From Noviherbaspirillum cavernae (lineage in GTDB: Bacteria; Pseudomonadota; Gammaproteobacteria; Burkholderiales; Burkholderiaceae_D), in contig NZ_QYUN01000002.1 in the NCBI RefSeq assembly GCF_003590875.1, forward strand, positions 806,001 to 870,000: a stretch of DNA of 64,000 nucleotides, given 5' to 3'. This document shows positions 11,454 through 20,059 of this stretch, piece by piece. Within the stretch, counting starts at the first letter, position 1; each line of letters opens with the position of its first letter. The notes under the pieces are model-generated. The model saw only the letters and a program-made list of their open reading frames with translations, ran no database searches and was not told the DNA's origin. Both the position numbers and the translations under genes were made by a program.

Positions 11454-13844
11454 ATGAATAAAGCGGAAGAATTGTCGTTGACGAGACGAATGTTGTACTC
11501 AATGAATATGAGAAAATTGATGATCAACATCATTCGGCATCTTGTTCCGCGATATTGGATCCGCCATCAGCAAGCGAAATTCATTCTGAGGTCTCTAGTT
11601 GCAATCATCCTGATTGCGTTCGCAATCCCTTCTCATGCGCTAACCGGCACTATTCCTTCCGGGGGATCCAAGTATCCACTATATCCAGGACTGGATATTT
11701 CGAATGTTTGCTACCTACTTGGAGTAGGTCAATTCGCAACTTCAGATATAGGTGGAGTCAAGTGGGATTGGGGACTTATGTCTGCACAGGGCGATCCTTT
11801 GTCAGTTCCTGGCCCAGACTGGAATAACGCAGGAGCAATCTGTATTAACTATCCGGCGGACTATGAAACTTCTGCTCTTTACCCACGGCCGGTATTTCGG
11901 CCCACACCGCCACTCTGCCCCCCTGGCCCGATCTTTTCATATGATCCTGCTACTCCTGACGTATGCAAGTGGACTTGCCCCGGTGACCAAGTGCTCGTTG
12001 GTTATCAATGTGGCGGTAGCAAGGATGAAGGCCCTCCCTGTTGCGAAGGTAGTTCGCCTTTCCCTATTCATGGCGGCACCGGAAATAAATATTGGTCTGA
12101 CACGGATTACGAATCTGCGGCTAATCACGGCCTGATTTTCCGTCGTTACTACAATAGTCGAGCTGCCGGTACCGCGCGTGTGCTTGGCGCTGGCTGGAGT
12201 CACAACTATGACCGCATCGTTACCGCAGGAATGAAGATCAATGGCGTTTCGTCTGTGACGGTATCGCGTCCTGGCGGATCCACTTATATTTTTACCGCGA
12301 ACGGCACCTCCTATGTGGCGCAAGACGGGGATGTCACCGACAGATTGATTCCTCAAACAGATGGGACCGGCAAGGTAATCACATGGGAATATTCAGTTGC
12401 CGCCGACGGCTCGGTCGAAACATACGATGCTGCGGGCAAGTTGCTATCGATACGCAACCGAGTCGACTTGACACAAACCCTGACTTATAGCGATACCACA
12501 ACTGCGCCTGCCATTGCTCCCGCACCGGGGTTGCTGCTAAAAGTGACCGACGCCTACGGGAGAATGATCGACTTCACATACGATAGTAGCGGCCGCATCA
12601 ATAAGATGACAGACCCGTCAGGTGGCGAATATCGGTATGCATATGATGCGGATAACAATCTCGTGTCGGTAACGCTCCCCGATACAAAGGTTAAGGGTTA
12701 TTCGTACAATGAAGCCGCCTACACCGGAGGAAATACGCTTCCGCATACATTGACTGGCGTGACAGACGAGAATGGTTCCCGGCTTGCAAGCTATACCTAT
12801 GATGCTCAAGGAAGGGCATACATCGGGCAACATGCTGGTGGCGTTGACCAATATCAGTTGAACTTCAGTCCTGACGGAAGCAGCACAACCACAATCGATC
12901 CGCTGGGAACGGCTCGTACTTATAGCTACACGTCAATCCTCGGAGTCACGAGAGCAACTGGGCAGTCGCAACCCGCCGGCGCTGGCAGCGCTGCAGCAAC
13001 GCGCTCAACTACCTATGACAGCAATGGCAACGTGAAAAGTCGGACTGATTGGAATGGAAATCTGACGACGTATGACTACGACCTCGTGCGCAACCTGCAG
13101 ACAAGACGTACGGAAGCATCCGGCACACCGCAAGCGAGGATGATCACAACGGCGTGGCATCCCACACGCGATGTGCCGGAAAAAATTGCCGAACCAAAGC
13201 GAGTCATCATGTTTTCGTATGATTCCTTAGGAAATATGTTAGGCAAGACGCTTCAAGCCACCAGCGATGCGACAGGTGTGCAAGGATTTTCCGCGTCCGT
13301 GGTAGGAACACCTCGCACGTGGACCTATACCTACAACACTGCAGGCCAAGTGCTGACGGCAACCGGCGCGCGCACCGACATCGACGACACGACGACATAC
13401 ACTTACGACAGCCATGGCAATCTGGCGACGGTCACGAACGCACTTCAGCATGTCACGACCCTGTCGAACTACGATGCCAACGGCCGCGTCGGCCGTATCG
13501 TCGACCAAAACGGCTTGATCACCGATCTGGCATACAGTCCGCGTGGCTGGCTGACATCGAAGACAGTGGGCGGTGAAACCACCACCTACGATCATGACGG
13601 CGTCGGACAATTGACCAAGGTGACCCTGCCTGACGATGGCTACATCAGCTATACCTATGATCCCGCACACAGGCTGACGCATGTTGCAGACAATCTCGGC
13701 AACAGTATCACTTACACGCTGGATGCGATGGGCAACCGGCTGAAGGAAGAGGTAAAGGACGCGGGCGGGACGCTGGCGCGGCAAACAACCCGCATATATG
13801 ACGCGCTCAACCGCCTCCAGCAAATCACTGGAGGACAGCAATGA
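11454..13844 (+). CDS. RHS/YD-repeat protein, N-terminal part of a split RHS toxin
   Basis: A 796-residue secreted protein; several in-frame Met codons (11454, 11490, 11502) make the start uncertain. A hydrophobic signal segment (FILRSLVAIILIAFAIPSHA) is followed by a Cys-containing N-domain to about residue 190, then a DUF6531-like entry (GTGNKYWSDTDYESA, GLIFRRYYNSR) and a long run of YD repeats (for example YDSSGRINKMTDPSGGEYRYAYD). It stops at ITGGQQ inside what would normally be a continuous YD barrel, and the next gene starts within its stop codon (ATGA). The first half is AT-richer than the second. In known RHS toxins this region forms the shell around the toxin. Confidence 0.82.
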   Translation: MNKAEELSLTRRMLYSMNMRKLMINIIRHLVPRYWIRHQQAKFILRSLVAIILIAFAIPSHALTGTIPSGGSKYPLYPGLDISNVCYLLGVGQFATSDIGGVKWDWGLMSAQGDPLSVPGPDWNNAGAICINYPADYETSALYPRPVFRPTPPLCPPGPIFSYDPATPDVCKWTCPGDQVLVGYQCGGSKDEGPPCCEGSSPFPIHGGTGNKYWSDTDYESAANHGLIFRRYYNSRAAGTARVLGAGWSHNYDRIVTAGMKINGVSSVTVSRPGGSTYIFTANGTSYVAQDGDVTDRLIPQTDGTGKVITWEYSVAADGSVETYDAAGKLLSIRNRVDLTQTLTYSDTTTAPAIAPAPGLLLKVTDAYGRMIDFTYDSSGRINKMTDPSGGEYRYAYDADNNLVSVTLPDTKVKGYSYNEAAYTGGNTLPHTLTGVTDENGSRLASYTYDAQGRAYIGQHAGGVDQYQLNFSPDGSSTTTIDPLGTARTYSYTSILGVTRATGQSQPAGAGSAAATRSTTYDSNGNVKSRTDWNGNLTTYDYDLVRNLQTRRTEASGTPQARMITTAWHPTRDVPEKIAEPKRVIMFSYDSLGNMLGKTLQATSDATGVQGFSASVVGTPRTWTYTYNTAGQVLTATGARTDIDDTTTYTYDSHGNLATVTNALQHVTTLSNYDANGRVGRIVDQNGLITDLAYSPRGWLTSKTVGGETTTYDHDGVGQLTKVTLPDDGYISYTYDPAHRLTHVADNLGNSITYTLDAMGNRLKEEVKDAGGTLARQTTRIYDALNRLQQITGGQQ

Positions 13845-15268
13845 ACCGTCATCCATTGATGTACCTGACAGCGGCTGCAGTATTGACCGGAGTGACCGGG
13901 ACGGCTGCAGGACAGGCCCCGCAGAACACCACCTACAGTTATCAATACGACGCCGTTGGCAATCTGACGCGGATCACCGACCCGCTCGGACATGTCACGG
14001 ACCAAGGCTGGGACGCGCTGAACCGCCTGAAGCAGAAGCAGCAGCCGGCGCCGACAACGGGCGCGCCACGCCCCACCGTCAACTACAGCTACGATGGTCT
14101 GGACCAGCTGATTTCCGTGACCGATCCGCGCAATCTGGTGACGAGCTACACGATCGACGGCCTCGGCAACCAGACAGGCGTGGTCAGCCCCGATACCGGC
14201 AACGCGAGCAGGACCTACGACGAAGCCGGCAATCTCAAGACCAGCACCGATGCCAGGGCGCAGACCACCAGCTATCAGTACGATGCCCTGAACCGCGTCA
14301 CCCGCATCGCCTATGCCGACGGCAATGCCGTCGATTACACGTACGACCAGGGAGCCAATGGAATAGGCCGCCTGACGCAGATCGCCGAGGCAGCCGGCAC
14401 CACCCGATACGCCTACGATCAGAAGGGGAGAGTCACTCTCGAGACCCGCACCATAGGCGGCATGGCGTACGCAACCGCCTACAGTTACGACAGCGCAGGC
14501 CGTCTCTCCGGCATCACGTACCCGAGCGGGCGCATGCTCGCCTACATCCGCGATGGTGCCGGCCGCATTGCCCAGATCGACACGACCAGGGAGGGCGTCA
14601 CGGCGACGCTTGCGAGGCAGGTCACGTATCAGCCATTCGGCGGGGTGCGGTCGTTTGTCAACGGCGCCAACGTCACCGTGACACGCAGCCACGATCTCGA
14701 CGGCCGCATTACCGGCTATTCTCTCGGCGCGCGCACTGCCACGGTGACCTATGATCCCGCCTCCCGCATCGGCAGCATCGGGGATGCCGCCAATCCGGAC
14801 AGCGTCAGGCACTACGCTTACGACGACCTTGACCGGCTTGCCAGCTATCAAAGCCAGAATGGCAGCATCAGCTACGGCTACGACCCGGTGGGCAATCGGA
14901 CCAGCAGGGTCATTGGGGCAAGCGTCACCAACTACAGCTATGCGCCGACCAGCAACCGCCTGACCCGGGTCAGCGCCGGCCAGACCAATGACGTCGTCAC
15001 CGATGCCAATGGCAGCATCACAAACAACGGCGCAAACCAGTTCGCCCATGATGCCCGCGGCCGGATGGTGTCTGCGGTCACGGCACAGGGGACAGTGCAC
15101 TACAAAATCAATGCGCTGGGGCAGCGCGTGCAAAAGATCACGCCAACGGAAGCGATCGTGTACCACTACGACACGGGTGGCAAGCTGATCGGGGAAAGTA
15201 CCGCCGACGGCATCTTCAGGAAAGACTATGTCTATCTGAACGACATCCCGGTGGCGGTACTGAAGTAG
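13841..15268 (+). CDS. RHS/YD-repeat protein, middle part of a split RHS toxin
   Basis: 475 residues, almost entirely YD repeats (YSYQYDAVGNLTRITDPLGH, YDEAGNLKTSTDARAQTTSY, YAYDDLDRLASYQSQNGS). The ATG overlaps the previous stop and is preceded 6 bases upstream by a perfect GGAGG at 13830-13834. The first ~25 residues (MNRHPLMYLTAAAVLTGVTG, then TAAGQ) look like a signal peptide, so this is a separate coupled gene rather than a plain frameshift. It ends at YVYLNDIPVAVLK, the point where a normal RHS protein continues into the DHLNTPR core; that core is found in the gene at 15783. Confidence 0.82.
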   Translation: MNRHPLMYLTAAAVLTGVTGTAAGQAPQNTTYSYQYDAVGNLTRITDPLGHVTDQGWDALNRLKQKQQPAPTTGAPRPTVNYSYDGLDQLISVTDPRNLVTSYTIDGLGNQTGVVSPDTGNASRTYDEAGNLKTSTDARAQTTSYQYDALNRVTRIAYADGNAVDYTYDQGANGIGRLTQIAEAAGTTRYAYDQKGRVTLETRTIGGMAYATAYSYDSAGRLSGITYPSGRMLAYIRDGAGRIAQIDTTREGVTATLARQVTYQPFGGVRSFVNGANVTVTRSHDLDGRITGYSLGARTATVTYDPASRIGSIGDAANPDSVRHYAYDDLDRLASYQSQNGSISYGYDPVGNRTSRVIGASVTNYSYAPTSNRLTRVSAGQTNDVVTDANGSITNNGANQFAHDARGRMVSAVTAQGTVHYKINALGQRVQKITPTEAIVYHYDTGGKLIGESTADGIFRKDYVYLNDIPVAVLK

Positions 15269-15355
15269 CGGCAGCAGCAAGGAAGAGCCAGGCAGCAAGG
15301 GCAGTCGATAGTCGGCGGCCCGCGCATGCTGTGGCCGCCTCCCGATAACTCAAAG

Positions 15356-15718
15356 ATGAAATGCATCATGCAAAAAATCCTTTCCCGCTTCCTGTTCGCC
15401 TGCGCAAGCGGTCTCGCTTTTCTTTCGATGCCGGCGTCGGCGGTGGTGTTCGGGAGCGACGCGGTTACGGTTACGCGCTACTACATCTATGCGGAAATCA
15501 ATGGCGATGTGATTTTCTGGTATTCGCCTGCCACTGCGATTCCAGGTTGTGATGGCGGATGGATATCGGGAACGCAAGCCGGCACAAAAAGCATGGTGGC
15601 AACGCTGATCGCAGCGAAGGCCTCATCGGCTCCCATGACCATATTCCTGAATACGGAAAGCTTGTGGAGCGGATCCGGCTCGCGATTCTGCAAGGTCGAT
15701 GCGATGGGGCTGAGCTGA
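15356..15718 (+). CDS. Small secreted protein, SubB-like pattern, inside the RHS locus
   Basis: About 120 residues from the ATG at 15356 (alternatives 15326 and 15368). A signal peptide (LSRFLFACASGLAFLSMPASA) precedes a short mature domain with two Cys. Its layout, YYIYAEINGDVIF, then Cys, then TKSMVATLIAAKASSAPMTI, then Cys, aligns with the small protein at 19045 (LLYVEMDGDVYV...Cys...YATLLAAQASGRRISI...Cys). The pattern resembles a family of ~100-residue exported proteins related to the subtilase cytotoxin B (OB-fold) subunit; this is pattern memory, not a search. It sits exactly at the gap between the second and third parts of the split RHS protein. Confidence 0.6.
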   Translation: MKCIMQKILSRFLFACASGLAFLSMPASAVVFGSDAVTVTRYYIYAEINGDVIFWYSPATAIPGCDGGWISGTQAGTKSMVATLIAAKASSAPMTIFLNTESLWSGSGSRFCKVDAMGLS

Positions 15719-15782
15719 CCGGTCACACGGGATCGGTAAAACAAAAACGACGGTCGGAATACTCAAGATTCAGGGGGATGGT

Positions 15783-18377
15783 TTGCTCAAGCATGTGACT
15801 CTATTTCTGGCGGCATTGTTCACCTCGTGGGGACTGCATGCGCAGACAGTATCGACAATCGACGCCCGCACGCTGGCGGCGATTGTCGGATACCTGCTCG
15901 ACGCCGATCCCAGGGTGGCACTGACGGCATCTGTGAGCAATTTCTCATATTCGCCCTTGTCCACCGTTACATTGACCGCGAGTGACAGCGAGTTTGAAAG
16001 GCCAATTGCCAAAGTCGAGTTCTTCAATGGCACAACCCTGATAGGAACCGCCACAGCGGCTCCGTATACTTATAGTTGGAACAACGTGCCAGCTGGCAGC
16101 TATACGATCACGGCAAAGGCAACCGACAGCCAAGGTGTGAGTGTCAAATCCAACACCGTCCCACTCGTCGTGAAGGCACCGCCCGAAATTGAAATTATTG
16201 TGCCGGAAAACAATAGAACCTACTTTTTTGTTGCACCAGAGAAGGCATTGAAACTCGATCTGAGCGCTGTCGTGAAGGACTGCGATCGCAGCATTGTAAA
16301 GGTTGAATTCTTCAACGGAGCCACTCTATTGGGTGGGGATACGCGTATACCGTTCCTGAATTGTAGGGCCGATGAATGGGGCATCGCCTTTGTGTCTGAG
16401 TTCTTTACGTGGACCAATATTGCGCCCGGCAACTATACCATCACCGTCAAGGCAACCGATACCAGTGGCACAGTAACCACTTCCGCACCAGTCAACATGA
16501 CTGTGATGGAGAGCCACGCGCCAGCAGTGAATATCACGGTGCCGGCCAACAATGCATCGTACACAGCGCCAGTGGAGGTGACGTTAACTGCCAACGCCAC
16601 CGATAGCGATGGCAGCATTGTTAAGGTCGAATTTTTCCATGGCACGGCGTTGATCGGCACTTCCATGGTGGCACCGTACACCTTCAATTGGACTCACGTT
16701 GCGGGCGGCAACTATGCGATCACGGCGAAGGCGACGGATGACAAGGGTCTGATGACCACGTCTGCAGCGGTCACCTTCACGGTGGCGCACAATCAGGCAC
16801 CCACGGTGGCGCTGACTGCGCCGGCAAACAACGCCAACTACATGGCGCCGGCTACGGTAACGCTGACAGCCACTGCGAGCGATACCGATGGCAGCATTGC
16901 GAAGGTCGAATTCTTCAACGGCAGCACGCTGCTCGGCACCGCGACGGCGGCGCCATACACGTTCGACTGGACCAGCGTGGCCGCCGGCAGCTACACGATC
17001 ACGGCGAAGGCGACGGATGACAAGGGCTTGACCACCACGTCCGCTGCGGTCGCCATCACGGTGGCGCAGAACCAGGCACCGACGGTGGCGCTGACGGCGC
17101 CGGACAATGGCGCAAGCTACATCAGCCCGGCCAGCATCGCCCTGACGGCCAATGCCACGGATGTCGATGGCACCATTGCCAAGGTGGAACTCTATGATGG
17201 CAGCACCTTGCTGGCCACGCTGACCCAAGCCCCTTACACCTTCATGTGGAATGACGCGACGGCTGGCAGCCATGCGCTATTGGCCAGGGCGACCGACAAT
17301 TTCGGCACGACGGTCGCGTCGCCGGCGGTCACCATCACGGTAATCTCGAATCAGGCTCCCGCCGTCAGCGTCACGGCCACCCCGGACATTGCGGCCGCAC
17401 CGGCGACGATCGAGCTCGCTGCCACCGCGACCGATACGGACGGCACGATTGCCAGAGTCGAATTCTTCAACGGCAGCACGCTGCTGGCAACCGTCACCAA
17501 TGCACCCTACGTCCACAGCTGGACCGGCGTTGCCCAGGGCGGCTACACCATCACCGCCAAGGCCGTCGACAATGCCGGCGCGGTGACGGCATCGGCGCCG
17601 GTTGCGGTGACGGTGACCGGAAATGGCGAGCAGGCGGCTTACTACATCTACGCCGACCACCTGAATACGCCGCGGTTGATCACCGATGCGGGCAGCAATA
17701 CGGTATGGAAATGGGACAACGACGAACCGTTCGGAAACGGTCTGCCTGACGCCAACCCGGGTGGAGCCGGCACGAATTTCGAGTTCAACCTGCGGTTCCC
17801 GGGGCAGTATTTCGACCGCGAAACCAATCTCCATTACAACTACCATAGGGATTATGATCCAGGCACGGGACGGTACGTTCAATCCGATCCGATTGGACTG
17901 CAAGGTGGCATCAATACCTATGCATATGTCGGGGGAAATCCAATAAATAGAATTGATCCGATGGGGTTGGAGACTGTTATCGTCATAAACAACAATACTC
18001 CACTGATTGGCATGCATGCAGGTGTTTACACAGGGTCGGGGTCCGATCGCACACTTTATGATCCAGGTGGGAGTTACCGTAACTATCTCAAAGGCTCCGG
18101 TGATGCCCTGTACGGGAGAGATGCAAATCTCCGCGACTATATTAAGTACCAGACGGCAGATGGGAGCGATGTCCAAGTCTATCGGTTCCCGACTACCCCT
18201 GAAGAGGAAAGGCAAATAAGCAGCAGAATTGAAGAGCAAGGAGGTGGTACTCCTGGAAACTGTGCCATTAGGACTAGTCAAGCAATCCAAGGAATCGGGC
18301 CTTTCAAAAACCTTGGGGTTTCCTTGACTCCTGCGGGCTTAGGACGAGATCTGGCAAAAATATCGGGTTCAAAATAG
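15783..18377 (+). CDS. Ig-repeat protein with RHS core and putative cysteine-hydrolase toxin tip
   Basis: 864 residues from a TTG start (AGGGGG just upstream; a GTG at 15795 is the alternative). Signal peptide LFLAALFTSWGLHA, then six Ig-like repeats of ~95 residues (about 36-610) sharing the core AKVEFFNGSTLLGTATAAPY and GSYTITAKATD. Next comes the RHS core (YADHLNTPRLITDA, LRFPGQYFDRETNLHYNYHR, GRYVQSDPIGLQGGINTYAY) to about residue 727. The variable tip (728-864) has LIGMHAGVYTG with His745 and GTPGNCAIRTSQAI with Cys827: the His-first, Cys-later order of permuted papain-like (NlpC/P60, LRAT-like) hydrolases. Base composition drops over the tip. A putative immunity gene follows with no gap. 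Confidence 0.78.
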   Translation: MLKHVTLFLAALFTSWGLHAQTVSTIDARTLAAIVGYLLDADPRVALTASVSNFSYSPLSTVTLTASDSEFERPIAKVEFFNGTTLIGTATAAPYTYSWNNVPAGSYTITAKATDSQGVSVKSNTVPLVVKAPPEIEIIVPENNRTYFFVAPEKALKLDLSAVVKDCDRSIVKVEFFNGATLLGGDTRIPFLNCRADEWGIAFVSEFFTWTNIAPGNYTITVKATDTSGTVTTSAPVNMTVMESHAPAVNITVPANNASYTAPVEVTLTANATDSDGSIVKVEFFHGTALIGTSMVAPYTFNWTHVAGGNYAITAKATDDKGLMTTSAAVTFTVAHNQAPTVALTAPANNANYMAPATVTLTATASDTDGSIAKVEFFNGSTLLGTATAAPYTFDWTSVAAGSYTITAKATDDKGLTTTSAAVAITVAQNQAPTVALTAPDNGASYISPASIALTANATDVDGTIAKVELYDGSTLLATLTQAPYTFMWNDATAGSHALLARATDNFGTTVASPAVTITVISNQAPAVSVTATPDIAAAPATIELAATATDTDGTIARVEFFNGSTLLATVTNAPYVHSWTGVAQGGYTITAKAVDNAGAVTASAPVAVTVTGNGEQAAYYIYADHLNTPRLITDAGSNTVWKWDNDEPFGNGLPDANPGGAGTNFEFNLRFPGQYFDRETNLHYNYHRDYDPGTGRYVQSDPIGLQGGINTYAYVGGNPINRIDPMGLETVIVINNNTPLIGMHAGVYTGSGSDRTLYDPGGSYRNYLKGSGDALYGRDANLRDYIKYQTADGSDVQVYRFPTTPEEERQISSRIEEQGGGTPGNCAIRTSQAIQGIGPFKNLGVSLTPAGLGRDLAKISGSK

Positions 18378-18863
18378 ATGACTGACCAAAGACGAGAAGG
18401 CGCTGCTTTGAGGGCAAAGATTTGCGTGTTATTCGCAAGCATTGCAATCACTTTTGCTCTCAATGTGGCAATTGATGGCGACTATATCGATCGCCGGATT
18501 CATGTTTATCGTTCCGCGTATCTAGGTGTTTTTTATTTCGCTTTATTTTTGATGCTTGCCGTTTATCTGTATCTCAAAAAGATAAGGGCAGCAATGTCTT
18601 GGACATGCCTGTTGTATGGAATGGGGTTTGGCTGCATGGCAGGTGTGATAGCGTATTTTTTGAGTATTACCCTGGATGTCTTCGGCGTGAAAAATAATAA
18701 GCTTCTACCTGATCAAATGCTTCTTGAACTTGTCTTTCAGAGCTTCACATTTCCTCTTTTGGTATTGAGAAGTTGGTTGTACGGTTTGATCGCTGGGCTA
18801 ATGTTGTTCCAAGGTTGGAAGATTGTTCAACGCATATTGATTCATGGCCCGGATAGAACGTAG
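18378..18863 (+). CDS. Small polytopic membrane protein, candidate immunity protein
   Basis: 161 residues with about four hydrophobic helices (AKICVLFASIAITFAL, YLGVFYFALFLMLAVYLYL, MGFGCMAGVIAYFLSI, LYGLIAGLMLFQGW). Its ATG is the triplet right after the stop codon of the RHS-tip gene. The DNA is clearly AT-richer than the RHS genes (26 G/C of 60 in 18421-18480). No recognised family. Position directly after the variable toxin tip, small size and foreign composition are what is expected of a cognate immunity protein, and a membrane immunity protein would suit a toxin that acts in the periplasm or at the membrane; that link is inference. Confidence 0.7.
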   Translation: MTDQRREGAALRAKICVLFASIAITFALNVAIDGDYIDRRIHVYRSAYLGVFYFALFLMLAVYLYLKKIRAAMSWTCLLYGMGFGCMAGVIAYFLSITLDVFGVKNNKLLPDQMLLELVFQSFTFPLLVLRSWLYGLIAGLMLFQGWKIVQRILIHGPDRT

Positions 18864-18872
18864 CGCGCGTAG

Positions 18873-18898
18873 GGTGCAATAGCGAAGCGTATTGCGCC
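18873..18898. repeat. REP-like hairpin
   Basis: GGTGCAATA and TATTGCGCC form a 9-bp stem (one G-T pair) around an 8-base loop GCGAAGCG, just after the candidate immunity gene. The same kind of palindrome (GGCGCAATA..CGAAGCG..TATTGCGCC) is widespread downstream of genes in proteobacteria. It may act as a weak terminator or mRNA end; there is no T-run. Confidence 0.5.
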
Positions 18899-19044
18899 GC
18901 ATGTACCGCAAGCATGTGAAGGAGCGTTGCTCATTGCGAGCATCCTTCGCCTGTTCCCGGATGAAGGCGCCCGCGAGCAGGTAACTGGTACATCGTCACA
19001 TAAGTTAATTCCCATAATTTCATAGAAATGGAGAGAGTGAAGTA

Positions 19045-19449
19045 ATGTGCACACAATACAAAAAAAAGACCGCCCTTGGCAGGACCTTCTGGCGCGCATG
19101 CATTGCCATGGCCGTGTTCCTGTCGGCCGCGCTGGGACTTGCCGGCCAGGCGCAGGCGGCTTGCACGGGAAGTCAATCCGCCGGCACTGTGGCATGCAGC
19201 AACGTGGCAATCACGCTGCTGTATGTCGAGATGGATGGCGACGTCTACGTTGCAACCGATGGAGATGTCGCCTCGACGGGATGCACGGCAAATGGCGGAC
19301 TGATCAGACTGCCCGGAACGGCGGCGAAGTTCAACGCGGCTTATGCCACGCTGCTGGCGGCCCAGGCGTCGGGACGCAGGATTTCCATTCGAATGAGCTC
19401 TGCGGTTCAGTATTGCACGGCCACGTACCTTACCCTGGCGAGTCAGTAG
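19045..19449 (+). CDS. Small secreted protein, SubB-like pattern, after the RHS locus
   Basis: 134 residues with a good ribosome-binding site (GAGAGAG). The signal peptide ends AGQAQA before mature ACTGSQSAG. The mature domain has four Cys and the pattern LLYVEMDGDVYVATDGD, Cys, KFNAAYATLLAAQASGRRIS, Cys. It is a diverged paralogue of the protein at 15356: G-D-V in strand one, a central Cys, the helix YATLLAAQASG and a late Cys all align. A resemblance to OB-fold B-subunit-like exported proteins is suspected, not shown. It is the last intact gene before the IS3 remnants. Confidence 0.65.
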   Translation: MCTQYKKKTALGRTFWRACIAMAVFLSAALGLAGQAQAACTGSQSAGTVACSNVAITLLYVEMDGDVYVATDGDVASTGCTANGGLIRLPGTAAKFNAAYATLLAAQASGRRISIRMSSAVQYCTATYLTLASQ

Positions 19450-19462
19450 GGAATCAGGTCCG

Positions 19463-19618
19463 GAATGGGTATCGTGGTTCAACCATCATCGGCTGCTGGA
19501 ACCCATTGGCTATACCCCGCCGGTCGAAGTCGAGGCAAACTATTACCGGCAATTGAGCGGTCAGGTCGAATTGAGCTGCCTCACACCAACCGACCTCCAC
19601 CAAACCCGGGGCGGTTCA
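19463..19618 (+). pseudogene. IS3-type transposase C-terminal remnant with terminal repeat
   Basis: The plus strand from 19463 reads EWVSWFNHHRLLEPIGYTPP and then VEVEANYYRQLSG, the C-terminal end of an IS3-type OrfB. The frame continues without the usual stop into the next remnant. The GGGGCGGTTCA at 19608-19618 looks like the right terminal inverted repeat (TG..CA type). Only the last ~50 codons survive; the 5' part is missing because the small secreted gene ends at 19449. Confidence 0.7.
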
Positions 19619-19645
19619 GTAATGGCCCAGCAGAATCTGCACAGG

Positions 19646-19790
19646 TCAGGCTGCCAAAGCGAATGCCTCGGCAGGGGTTTTCCTGCCCAGCGCCTGATGC
19701 GGATGCCGGGTGTTGTAAAAGGCGATCCCAATAATCCGGGTGGCGTGCTGCAGGGTTTCGAAGCGATGCCGGTGTACGCATTGTTCCTTC
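19646..19790 (-). pseudogene. Second IS3-type transposase C-terminal remnant, opposite strand
   Basis: The minus strand reads KEQCVHRHRFETLQHATRII followed by GIAFYNTRHPHQALGRKTP and AEAFALAA, then a TGA at 19646-19648. This is the C-terminus of another IS3-group OrfB (YNTRHPHQALG signature). Upstream of the first codon shown there is a stop, so the rest is lost. It lies head-to-head with the other remnant, about 30 bp apart. Confidence 0.75.
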
Positions 19791-20059
19791 ATTCAATGTC
19801 CGGATTACCCTACTGTTTGAATTTTCAGTTGGTTGACCCGACAGACTCTATTACAAGAACACCTTCTTTCGTTCACAGCCTGAATCAATCCGACAGACTT
19901 TGGTGCGAATTTGCCAAAGTTGGGCCTCTAGATATGGCGCGGGTTGCGGGTTCGCTCGCCCGACAGACTTTATTGTTTTCGATCAGGGGGGCATGCATTT
20001 ATGCCATCCGTCGTTTTGGAAGAAATACGACGTTGACCGAATGATTCCGTCAGATTCGC
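19791..20059. other. Gene-free interval with three short direct repeats
   Basis: No credible gene is visible between the IS3 remnants and the end of the histidine kinase gene. The sequence CCGACAGACT followed by T or C and T occurs three times in the same orientation, starting at 19838, 19890 and 19960. Their origin is unknown; they could be IS-derived debris. Confidence 0.4.

Noticed and set aside
13830..13870. Frameshift or sequencing error joining the first two RHS genes
   Set aside because: Considered, but the second gene has its own perfect Shine-Dalgarno, an ATG and a signal-peptide-like N-terminus at the junction, so separate genes fit better.
19553..20044. A 163-residue plus-strand frame after the small secreted gene
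   Set aside because: It starts within the IS3 OrfB end and then reads antisense through another transposase remnant; no independent gene.
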